Assembly (NCBI GenBank): GCA_029857975.1
Contig: JAOUFX010000271.1
Span: forward strand, 1-5,378
Source of the DNA: Deltaproteobacteria bacterium
GTDB taxonomy: Bacteria; Desulfobacterota; SM23-61
Direction of reading: 5' to 3'
DNA: 5,378 bases
A model generated the notes under the pieces. That model saw only the letters and a program-made list of their open reading frames with translations, searched no databases and had not been told where the DNA came from. Each line of letters begins with the position of its first letter. The first letter of the stretch is position 1. Positions 1 through 5,193 of this stretch are shown here, one piece after another. The position numbers were made by a program, and so were the translations under genes.

Positions 1-69
1 AATTCTGTAATATATAATCCATTTTCTGAAAGTTGTCAATGAGAATATTAGAGTTGGGTCTTTTTCCAC

Positions 70-98
70 TTGCTTCCCAACCCCCTTTCCAATATACT
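70..98 (+). promoter_or_regulatory. Candidate sigma70 promoter of the HU gene
   Basis: A TTGCTT hexamer (70-75) is separated by exactly 17 bases from TATACT (93-98), which matches the -10 consensus at five of six positions. The -35 box is weaker, matching at three of six. Transcription would start near 105 and give a leader of about 37 bases ending in the strong ribosome site of the HU gene. This is a reading of the sequence only; no transcript data are available. Confidence 0.45.
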
Positions 99-130
99 CC
101 CCCCATTCCAGCTTTTTATCCCATACTACC

Positions 131-136
131 AGGAGG
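131..136 (+). promoter_or_regulatory. Shine-Dalgarno site fixing the HU start
   Basis: A perfect AGGAGG lies 5 bases before the ATG at 142. It decides the start against an upstream in-frame TTG at 70, which would add 24 residues unlike any HU N-terminus and would overlap the promoter. Confidence 0.85.
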
Positions 137-141
137 AAACA

Positions 142-441
142 ATGGCTAAGAAACCCATGACCAAATCGCAAATCGTGTCTCACTTTGCAGGGAAATTTGA
201 GCTTACTAAAAAGACTGCCTTCGGGATTATTGACGAGGTAGCAGCTCTCGCAGTCTCCGAGACCAAGAAAGCGGGTTCATTTACCCTTCCTGGAATCGGG
301 AAACTGGTCTTGGTCAAAAGGAAAGCCCGCATGGGACGCAATCCAGCTACTGGCGCAACGATCAAGATTCCTGCTAAGACCGTGGTGAGGATGAGAGTAG
401 CGAAAGCGGCTAAGGATGCGATTGTGCCTCCCAAGAAATAA
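142..441 (+). CDS. HU/IHF-family DNA-binding protein
   Basis: The product is a 99-residue histone-like protein, close to the usual 90-100 residues of the family. HU proteins bind DNA as dimers, bend it with two beta arms, and help compact the nucleoid. The N-terminal helical part covers about residues 6-45 and includes the TKSQIVSHFA and TKKTAFGIIDEV stretches. It is followed by the GSFTLPGIGKL beta turn (45-55) and the arm motif GRNPATG (65-71), whose Pro68 is the conserved DNA-intercalating residue. IKIPAKTVVRMRVAKAAKDA closes the fold. The short basic tail VPPKK is also seen in a decayed copy downstream. The gene has its own candidate promoter and a perfect ribosome site, and ends in TAA with no obvious terminator. 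Whether it acts as general HU or as an IHF-like subunit cannot be told from this sequence. Confidence 0.95.
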   Translation: MAKKPMTKSQIVSHFAGKFELTKKTAFGIIDEVAALAVSETKKAGSFTLPGIGKLVLVKRKARMGRNPATGATIKIPAKTVVRMRVAKAAKDAIVPPKK

Positions 442-485
442 TTTAGCAACTCGGGTGAGGCTCTGAATCTCCAAGGCAAGCCGTC

Positions 486-875
486 ATGCAGTTTTTGAAA
501 GCTGGCGTACTCTATTTCGCGCTCGTATTCGGAGCGGGCTTCGTGCTTGGACCCATTCGCATACGGTGGGTCGTCCCACGTTTCGGCACGAGAATGGCAG
601 AGCTGATGGAAGCTCCCATCATGCTCGTGGTGACCATCGTTGCAGCCCGTTGGATAGTTCGGTGGCTCGCTGTGCCGACCATACCCTCCAGCCGACTTGG
701 TATGGGTTGCCTCGCACTTGGCCTCATGCTGGTCGCGGAATTCACGCTTGTACTCTGGCTTCGGGGTCTATCGATCAGAGAGTACCTTGCAAGCCGAGAC
801 CCTGTGTCGGGAACAGTCTACTACGTGATGCTGGGGGTGTTTGCCATCATGCCGCTTCTCGTGGCAGGAAGATGA
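486..875 (+). CDS. Small integral membrane protein of unknown function
   Basis: The 129-residue product has four hydrophobic segments at about residues 5-23, 42-60, 70-92 and 110-127, so it should be a four-helix inner-membrane protein. The first loop carries basic and aromatic residues (RIRWVVPRFGTR) followed by a conserved-looking MEAPIM entry to helix 2. A second loop near residue 93 holds RGLSIREYLASRDPVSG. I recognise the general look of a conserved hypothetical membrane family but cannot name a function. The ribosome site is weak (AAGG at about 473-476) and the gene starts 44 bases after the HU stop, so it could be read from the HU transcript, though nothing ties the functions together. 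Two other-frame readings over the same DNA lack any coherent protein pattern. It ends with TGA. Confidence 0.8.
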   Translation: MQFLKAGVLYFALVFGAGFVLGPIRIRWVVPRFGTRMAELMEAPIMLVVTIVAARWIVRWLAVPTIPSSRLGMGCLALGLMLVAEFTLVLWLRGLSIREYLASRDPVSGTVYYVMLGVFAIMPLLVAGR

Positions 876-911
876 GATTTTCCATCCTTTTTTTAAAACC
901 GAAAGTTACTC

Positions 912-971
912 AGTTGTAAAATGTGAGTTGCCAAGACCGAAAAAGAGGCCACCGTCCCTCCGAAAAAGTAA
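912..971 (+). pseudogene. C-terminal remnant of an HU-type gene
   Basis: Bases 927-971 translate as VAKTEKEATVPPKK followed by TAA. This matches the end of the intact HU protein upstream (VAKAAKDAIVPPKK, then TAA), including the identical VPPKK tail. Just before it, GTTGTAAAATGTGA at about 914-926 reads VVKM-stop if a single missing base is restored, corresponding to VVRMR in the intact protein, with an arginine codon turned into TGA. No N-terminal part or start codon can be found upstream, where the membrane-protein gene ends. This is therefore a decayed tail of a second HU copy. An imperfect hairpin follows (about 976-1000) but lacks a clear U-run. Confidence 0.7.
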
Positions 972-1075
972 GGAAGCAGGGGTGCTATTTTTCACCTGCT
1001 CTTGCTAGCCAGAGCTCGTTCAGATTTTGAAAGCATTTCAGAATGGGGTAATGGGGTAATGTCCACGGTTCAAAA

Positions 1076-1238
1076 AATTAGCTGGCCCTCTCCCAAACCA
1101 ATAAGCCCCTCTCCTTCACCCTTCCTGACACCAAAAAACCCCTCCCGTCAAAGCCCAACTCGCGTACGAACCGCAATTCCCGCTACAGGGGCGGAGATCA
1201 GGAAACCGGCTAAGATGGTGGTCGAGATGTGGGAGTGA
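1076..1238 (+). pseudogene. Frameshifted central/C-terminal remnant of an HU-type gene
   Basis: From 1115 the sequence reads FTLPDTKK in one frame, matching FTLPGIGK of HU, and continues to NRN near 1170-1176. One extra T close to 1177 then shifts the frame. The next frame reads PATGAEIRKPAKMVVEM from 1179, which matches the HU arm and C-terminal beta region (PATGATIKIPAKTVVRM). Removing the extra T restores RNPATGAEI exactly. The upstream portion (about 1076-1114) resembles the helix region only weakly, and the part after VVEM is lost, ending in WE and TGA. No valid start or ribosome site is present. The piece is a degraded HU gene, and an open frame from 1002 to 1238 is not a real separate gene. 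Confidence 0.72.
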
Positions 1239-1248
1239 AGATGGAATA

Positions 1249-1281
1249 GGGTAGGGGGAGGGAGGTGGGATGAAGTGGGGG
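1249..1281 (+). other. G-rich tract with quadruplex-forming pattern
   Basis: Four G-runs of three or more occur in 21 bases (1249-1251, 1254-1258, 1260-1262, 1267-1269) with loops of 1-4 bases, and a fifth run lies at 1277-1281. This fits the common G-quadruplex pattern on the plus strand. It lies in non-coding DNA just after a decayed HU copy. Any role is unknown. Confidence 0.45.
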
Positions 1282-1367
1282 AGAATGCAACTGGAATAAC
1301 CCTTCGGATCAAAACTCCGCGGCATCACTTTGCTAAATTTGTGCTAAAAAAAGCTTGAAAAGACCCT

Positions 1368-1403
1368 AACAGATGGAATAAACTGGAACAGATGGAAATT
1401 GGA
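1368..1403 (+). repeat. Short direct repeats: AACAGATGGAA twice and TGGA units
   Basis: The 11-base word AACAGATGGAA occurs at 1368-1378 and 1387-1397. TGGAA or TGGAC units recur at 1374, 1384, 1393 and 1400, at roughly helical spacing. AGATGGAATA is also present at 1239-1248. Such arrays can be protein-binding arm sites near a recombination junction, but that is inference. Elsewhere the stretch 1282-1480 shows no gene. Confidence 0.4.
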
Positions 1404-1481
1404 CGAATCGAAATTTACCGCTTATCTTCATAAAGTTACGGGAAGACCGGACCGATATCAAGGACTTAAGAAATACGCTGA

Positions 1482-1507
1482 ATTTTACAGATGTTAGATC
1501 TGAAAAT
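1482..1507. repeat. Imperfect palindrome abutting the tRNA 3' end
   Basis: ATTTT-A-CAGAT pairs with ATCTG-AAAAT around a GTTAG loop, giving a ten-base-pair hairpin with one bulged A at 1487. It lies 9 bases before the T arm of the partial tRNA. It partly resembles an anticodon arm, but the loop does not give a proper U33-anticodon arrangement. A recombinase core site or an altered tRNA anticodon arm are the main alternatives. Confidence 0.45.
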
Positions 1508-1509
1508 CC

Positions 1510-1544
1510 GCGTGTCCCCAGTTCGATTCTGGGTCTCGGCACCA
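1510..1544 (+). tRNA. Partial tRNA: T arm, acceptor 3' strand and CCA only
   Basis: The T stem CCCAG (1517-1521) and CTGGG (1529-1533) enclose a canonical seven-base loop TTCGATT. The acceptor 3' strand TCTCGGC (1534-1540), discriminator A and encoded CCA (1542-1544) follow. A full tRNA would need GCCGAGA about 75-90 bases upstream together with a D arm; neither is present in 1380-1500. The A73 discriminator and GCC-type acceptor would fit a leucine tRNA, but identity cannot be fixed without the anticodon. This is best read as a tRNA 3' end copied or left by integration of a mobile element, with the intact tRNA at the other end outside the window. Confidence 0.6.
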
Positions 1545-1548
1545 AAGA

Positions 1549-1590
1549 AAATAAGGGGTTAGCTAATTTTCATTAGCCCCTTATTTTTTT
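1549..1590 (+). terminator. Rho-independent terminator after the partial tRNA
   Basis: A ten-base stem AAATAAGGGG (1549-1558) pairs with CCCCTTATTT (1577-1586). It is extended by CTAAT/ATTAG after a four-base bulge and followed by a T-run at 1584-1590. The position right after the CCA end is typical for tRNA genes and for tRNA-borne attachment sites. Confidence 0.8.
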
Positions 1591-1670
1591 ATTTCTACCA
1601 AAGTTAAACGTTTTTTTACACCACAGAGATCTCAGTGAATAATTTCATAGTTAAAAAAGTCAGCTCAATA

Positions 1671-1749
1671 CTTCCTCTGTGTTCTCATGTAATAAATTTG
1701 TCAGATCGGAAATTGTATTGTTTTCACTCAACGAGTGCACAGAGGAAAG
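1671..1749. repeat. Inverted repeat CTTCCTCTGTG / CACAGAGGAAAG
   Basis: CTTCCTCTGTG at 1672-1682 is answered by CACAGAGGAAAG at 1738-1749, with about 55 bases between the arms. A related ACCACAGAGA word occurs at about 1620-1629. The non-coding interval 1600-1797 otherwise shows no gene. The repeat may be a degenerate intergenic repeat unit of the CACAGAG type seen in many environmental genomes. Confidence 0.35.
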
Positions 1750-1797
1750 CAGAGAAAAGGAAGGGAAAAAATAGAAAATCCCTGATGGGTACAACCT

Positions 1798-2124
1798 ATG
1801 AAATCTCGGAAATTCAAACGAGTGAAGGAAAGAAAGTTCAAGAGGATTCCCGTTCGATTCGGCTTGGAGACTCCGGAGTTCTCGACCCTGGCGATACAAA
1901 TTACAACCCGAGGACTCTTCCTATCAACAAATTCCCCGATCTATGGCCCCGGGAACAAACTGGTGATCGAGATTTCCACCCCCAAAGGCTCCTATACGGT
2001 TTCTGCTATCGTCCGCCATGCCAAAAAGGTGCCTCCGCTGTTGCTGCACCACGACCGCCCTGGAATGGGAGTAGAGTTCGTCGCTATTCCTGAAGAGGTT
2101 CGGGAATACCTCGCCTCATTGTGA
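1798..2124 (+). CDS. PilZ-domain protein
   Basis: The product has 108 residues and consists almost only of a PilZ domain, a small beta barrel that usually binds the second messenger c-di-GMP and then alters motility, surface structures or enzyme partners. The N-terminal RxxxR motif is present as RKFKR (residues 12-16). The second signature, normally (D/N)xSxxG, appears as QITTRG (34-39), so the acidic or Asn residue and the Ser are replaced by Gln and Thr. The barrel continues with PGNKLVIEIS (51-60) and ends with the typical GMGVEF (89-94) and a short helix. A stop at 1783-1785 in the same frame and the absence of another start codon after it fix the ATG at 1798. The ribosome site is weak. 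There are no neighbours in the same transcript, so the partner is unknown. Fold assignment is strong; ligand binding is uncertain. Confidence 0.85.
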   Translation: MKSRKFKRVKERKFKRIPVRFGLETPEFSTLAIQITTRGLFLSTNSPIYGPGNKLVIEISTPKGSYTVSAIVRHAKKVPPLLLHHDRPGMGVEFVAIPEEVREYLASL

Positions 2125-2156
2125 AAAGGTAAAATGAATATGGCGTCACCAGTTTT

Positions 2157-2197
2157 AAAAAAAGAAAAATCCGCTCGGCTGTAATCCGGAAAGCGGA
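2157..2197 (-). terminator. Candidate rho-independent terminator on the minus strand
   Basis: Read on the minus strand, TCCGCT pairs with AGCGGA (2170-2175 with 2192-2197). An inner three-base CGG/CCG stem and a small bulge lie inside, and the hairpin is followed by a U-rich run from the A-tract at 2157-2169. On the plus strand the hairpin has no U-run. It would stop leftward transcription that reads through the methyltransferase gene from the TRAP operon. The rest of the 180-base gap 2125-2304 holds no gene and no promoter I can defend. Confidence 0.4.
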
Positions 2198-2291
2198 AAG
2201 AAAATAACGGATTCCATCCTTAGCCATCAGAAAATCGATTCCGAATTTGTTATGGGGACGGCTGACCTTCAAATTCAGTCGTTCAACCTTT

Positions 2292-2297
2292 AGGAGG
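2292..2297 (+). promoter_or_regulatory. Shine-Dalgarno site fixing a GTG start
   Basis: A perfect AGGAGG lies 7 bases before the GTG at 2305. It supports GTG as the start over the internal ATG at 2329, which has no such site. Confidence 0.8.
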
Positions 2298-2304
2298 ATC
2301 ATCG

Positions 2305-3198
2305 GTGCCAGATCTATTTTTCCAGAAGATGAAAAAGAAGACCCTAGTCATGAGCGGGGCCATGTCGACGATGCTAGCCCGGGAAGGAGCAAACCTGGGT
2401 GGATGCGTCAGCCAGTGGATTGTGGACCATCCGGAGGTTTACCAGGATCTGGTGCGGGATTATTATCAAGTGGGCTGCGACATCGTATCAGCGGCTACCT
2501 CCTCCCTGAACCGCATAGCCCTGAGCAAGTTCGGCTTGGCGGACAAAACTGAGGAATTGAACCAAAGGGTGATTCAAATCATCAAGGCGGTTCAACCGCA
2601 AGGGACTTTTGTGTCCGGCAACATCGGTCCAACGGGTAAATTCCTGAAGCCCCTGGGAGAGCTAACCCTGGATGAACTGCTCGATGCTTACGGCCAGCAA
2701 GCTAAGGCCTTGGCCGCAGGAGGGGCCGAGATCATTAACATCCTTACGATGTATGATTTAGAGGAAGCGGTTGCTGCCCTTCACGCCGCCAAATTCCACA
2801 CGGGCCTGCCGATCATCGTTTCCTTGGCTTTCAACCCCGCGGCCCAAGGATATCGGACCATGATGGGCGTGAGTCCGCAAGAGGCTGCGCAGCGTCTGCA
2901 AGCGGAGGGGGCTGATGTGATCGGGGCCAACTGCGGCAGTCTCGACCTCGAGCAGGTGACGGAAGTGCTCCACCTCTTGAAGGCCCACTGTGGAAAACCA
3001 CTCATCGCCAAACCCAATGCGGGCTCCCCTCGAGTCGTGGATGGGCGGGAGCAATATTCGATCGGTCCTCATCAGTTTGCTGAGCACGTGCCGCAATGGC
3101 TGGAGGCCGGAGCGGGCATCCTTTCCGCTTGTTGCGGCTCTTCGCCGGCCCACTTAAAAGAGATCGTGAAAAAAGTCCAAGAAATCGGTCAAGGGTGA
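2305..3198 (+). CDS. Homocysteine S-methyltransferase-family protein (single domain)
   Basis: The 297-residue product matches the zinc-dependent homocysteine-binding barrel found at the N-terminus of cobalamin-dependent methionine synthase and in stand-alone enzymes that move a methyl group to homocysteine. The three zinc cysteines are in place: Cys210 in GANCG and Cys276-Cys277 in ACCGSSP. Other family marks are SGAMSTML (17-24), GCDIVSAATSSLNRI (57-71), SGNIGPTG (104-111) and the TMYDLEEA segment (148-155). Odd points: the usual DGAMGT Asp is Ser, the usual TNTFGAN-like stretch is TSSLN, and the Glu-Thr before the TM-D segment is lacking, so this is a divergent subgroup and the methyl acceptor may differ. 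The pterin, cobalamin and reactivation domains of full MetH are absent, so it would need a separate methyl-donor protein or a small methyl donor. It is cytoplasmic, starts with GTG, and overlaps the converging TRAP gene by 10 bases. Confidence 0.88.
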   Translation: MPDLFFQKMKKKTLVMSGAMSTMLAREGANLGGCVSQWIVDHPEVYQDLVRDYYQVGCDIVSAATSSLNRIALSKFGLADKTEELNQRVIQIIKAVQPQGTFVSGNIGPTGKFLKPLGELTLDELLDAYGQQAKALAAGGAEIINILTMYDLEEAVAALHAAKFHTGLPIIVSLAFNPAAQGYRTMMGVSPQEAAQRLQAEGADVIGANCGSLDLEQVTEVLHLLKAHCGKPLIAKPNAGSPRVVDGREQYSIGPHQFAEHVPQWLEAGAGILSACCGSSPAHLKEIVKKVQEIGQG

Positions 3199-4916
3199 GG
3201 ACCGGATTTTATCTGGCTCGCTTCCATCGCTTTCCATCTGGAGTGATACCTTCTTCTGCAAGCGATAACCGCCATAAAAATGATGAACCCCAGGAGGTCT
3301 GTTGTCCAACCTGGCTTGATAAGCAAAAGAGATGCGATGATGAGCAGGCCACTAACCCCCAGGCTGAGATTCCCCCATAACCACCTTTCAAATCCCAAAC
3401 CCAGGGCCGTGATTCCGATAAGGCCGGTGATGAAAGCAAAGAGGATCTCTGGGTAAGAACCCGAAAAAAGGAGAACCGGATTGTAAATGAACATGAAAGG
3501 AACGATAAATCCGATGATGCCCAACCGAACGGCTGTAATGGCGACTTGCACCATGTTGGCGCCCGCCACCCCGGCAGCCGCATACGCCGACAGGGCCACA
3601 GGTGGAGTGATGGAAGAGATACAAGAAAAATAAAAAAGGAATAGGTGGGCGGAGAGCGGCTTTAAGCCAAGCTGGATCAAAGCAGGGGCCACCACGCTGG
3701 CCGTTATGATATAAGCAGCTGTTGTGGGTAATCCCATTCCCAGAAGCAGGCAGACCAGGGCGCTCAGGATTAAAATAATGGGCACATTTCCTCCCGCGAG
3801 GCTAATGACACCCCCCGCAAATTTCAAACCCAGCCCTGTCAGTGAGATCGCTCCCACCACGATTCCGGCACAGGCACAAGCAGCGAGGGGTTCCATGGCA
3901 TTTCTTGCCCCCATGCTCAAGCCCCGTATGATTTTTGTGATATTCAAACGGGTTTCTTTTCGGAGCATGGCCAATGGTATAGTGGCCAGTATAGAAAAAA
4001 GGGCTGCCTTGATGGGGGAAGCCCCGGATGCCAGGACGGCAATCAGAACGAGGATCGATACGAGCAGGTGTCCTCTGGCTTTCATAACTTTGGCCACGCG
4101 CGGAATAGATTCATCGGCTAGGCCATACAAACCCATCTTGGTCGCCTCTACGTGAACCATGACGTAAAGGGCCGCGTAGTAGAAAACGGCTGGGATGACC
4201 GCAGCGATCAATACCTTTCTCAGCGGTACACCCAGCAAATCCGCCATGAGGAAGGCTCCGGCACCCATCACCGGGGGCATAATTTGTCCCCCGGTGGAAG
4301 CAGCCGCCTCGATCGCCCCGGCGTAATAAGGGCGAAACCCAGTTTTCTTCATAAGAGGGATGGTAAAAGTACCGATGGCCATGACATTGGCAATGGGACT
4401 CCCGGAGATGGTGCCGAAGAGCGAGCTGCCGATGATGGCAATCTTGGCCGGCCCTCCTTTTGCTTTCCCCGCCAGCGCTAAGGCAAGATCTATGAAGAAC
4501 TGCCCTCCTCCTGAAACGGAAAGGAATCCGCTGAATACGATAAAAAGAATGATGTAGGTTGCGGAAACCTCTAAGGCCAGTCCGAAGATTCCTTCCATGC
4601 TGTACAAGAGAGCGATGATCCGCTCCCAGTCATACCCTTTATGGCCAAATAGCCCCGGGATGCAATTTCCGAATTTCGTATAAAGAATGAAAAGGATCGC
4701 CGTTATCGGCAGTGTCGGTCCCGTTGTTCGCCGGGCGATCTCCAAAACCATGAAGATCGTAACCACTCCAAAAAACAAATCCCATCCTGTAGGAAAGGCT
4801 GTAATCCGGGTGATCAGCGCTTCGTAGTTCCAAATAATGTAGATGCAGGGGGCTGCCCCCAGAACAGCAAGCGAGAAATCCCACCCTGAAATCCTATCCC
4901 GGGGCGAACTGGCCAA
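3189..4916 (-). CDS. TRAP transporter fused permease, main part (TAXI type)
   Basis: The 575 residues cover most of a fused TRAP permease, in which the small and large membrane subunits form one chain. TRAP systems import organic acids across the inner membrane using ion gradients and a periplasmic binding protein. Family motifs are clear: GTISGSPIANV (168-178), EAAASTGGQIMPPVMGA (203-219), GMGLPTTAAY (393-402) and ITPPVALSAYAAAGVAG (436-452), among many membrane helices. The only start available after the upstream in-frame TAA (4926-4928) is a TTG at 4914-4916 with no ribosome site, inside a linker (YPALASSPRDRIS) that in this family normally continues from an earlier helix pair. The frame is the same as that of the N-terminal fragment at 4926-5123, so the two are probably one gene interrupted by a nonsense codon. 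The substrate cannot be inferred. The gene ends in TGA and overlaps the converging methyltransferase gene by 10 bases. Confidence 0.9.
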   Translation of the reverse strand: MASSPRDRISGWDFSLAVLGAAPCIYIIWNYEALITRITAFPTGWDLFFGVVTIFMVLEIARRTTGPTLPITAILFILYTKFGNCIPGLFGHKGYDWERIIALLYSMEGIFGLALEVSATYIILFIVFSGFLSVSGGGQFFIDLALALAGKAKGGPAKIAIIGSSLFGTISGSPIANVMAIGTFTIPLMKKTGFRPYYAGAIEAAASTGGQIMPPVMGAGAFLMADLLGVPLRKVLIAAVIPAVFYYAALYVMVHVEATKMGLYGLADESIPRVAKVMKARGHLLVSILVLIAVLASGASPIKAALFSILATIPLAMLRKETRLNITKIIRGLSMGARNAMEPLAACACAGIVVGAISLTGLGLKFAGGVISLAGGNVPIILILSALVCLLLGMGLPTTAAYIITASVVAPALIQLGLKPLSAHLFLFYFSCISSITPPVALSAYAAAGVAGANMVQVAITAVRLGIIGFIVPFMFIYNPVLLFSGSYPEILFAFITGLIGITALGLGFERWLWGNLSLGVSGLLIIASLLLIKPGWTTDLLGFIIFMAVIACRRRYHSRWKAMEASQIKSGPHP

Positions 4917-4925
4917 TGCCGGGTA

Positions 4926-5123
4926 TTAGCTCATGATGATCAGAATGCCGAACATCAGGTGGACGGAATACAATATCCATGGATTGATGGGGTACACCCC
5001 CAGGACATACATGTGAAAGAGTGACATGCTCACGGCAATGACCAATAATGTTTTTTCGAAAATTCCTTTCAATTCCCGCCGCGGTTTTTCATCCATTTTT
5101 TCTTGGGTCTTTTTGTCAGCCAC
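4926..5123 (-). CDS. N-terminal fragment of the TRAP fused permease, ended by in-frame TAA
   Basis: The 65-residue fragment has a charged cytoplasmic start (MADKKTQEKMDEKPRRELKG) and two hydrophobic segments at about residues 22-43 and 49-64, separated by YPINPW. This is the usual beginning of TAXI-type fused TRAP permeases. It starts with GTG (5121-5123), preceded by a good ribosome site, and stops at TAA (4926-4928) inside or at the end of the second helix. The next sense codons in the same frame (YPALASSPRD) continue the family pattern without loss of length. Joined, the reading frame spans 3189-5123, 644 codons before the final stop, which is normal for the family. On its own this fragment has no known function. 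Confidence 0.8.
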   Translation of the reverse strand: MADKKTQEKMDEKPRRELKGIFEKTLLVIAVSMSLFHMYVLGVYPINPWILYSVHLMFGILIIMS

Positions 5124-5131
5124 TCAAGATT

Positions 5132-5137
5132 CTCCTC
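5132..5137 (-). promoter_or_regulatory. Shine-Dalgarno site of the TRAP permease
   Basis: On the minus strand GAGGAG precedes the GTG at 5123 by 8 bases. This places the true start of the permease at 5123 and supports the reading that the TTG at 4916 is not the natural start. Confidence 0.75.
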
Positions 5138-5148
5138 GTTTCTCAGGC

Positions 5149-5162
5149 GCGGACAGCGGACA
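5149..5162. repeat. Seven-base tandem duplication between TRAP genes
   Basis: GCGGACA occurs twice in tandem in the 70-base gap between the binding-protein stop and the permease start. It may be a slippage product; no function is evident. Confidence 0.4.
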
Positions 5163-5193
5163 GTGAATGGGGCATACGGCTCGTGAATTTTTT

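Noticed and set aside
33..51. TTGTCA (33-38) with TATTAG as a promoter
   Set aside because: The spacing is only about 7 bases, and no -10 box lies at 16-18 bases; the TTGCTT/TATACT pair further on is better.
566..919. 117-codon open frame over the small membrane protein
   Set aside because: It is an off-frame reading of the membrane-protein gene, rich in His/Arg/Cys with no family pattern, and lacks a better start signal.
1002..1238. Open frame of 78 codons in the gene-poor region
   Set aside because: Its second half is an HU remnant entered by a frameshift, its first half is low-complexity Ser/Pro, and there is no ribosome site.
1323..1356. Peptide HHFAKFVLKKA followed by TGA, possibly the tail of an integrase
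   Set aside because: It is too short, and the upstream codons in that frame show no recombinase motif, so an integrase remnant cannot be supported.
1380..1544. Complete tRNA with a long insert or intron
   Set aside because: No GCCGAGA acceptor 5' strand, D arm or proper anticodon loop is found upstream; only the 3' part is recognisable.
1635..2093. 152-codon open frame overlapping the PilZ gene
   Set aside because: It is a different frame over the PilZ gene and intergenic repeats, with no coherent domain; the PilZ frame carries the conserved motifs.
4914..4928. Recoding of TAA as a sense codon
   Set aside because: TAA properly ends the HU gene and the TAXI gene in this same window, so general reassignment is unlikely; a mutation or base error is simpler.
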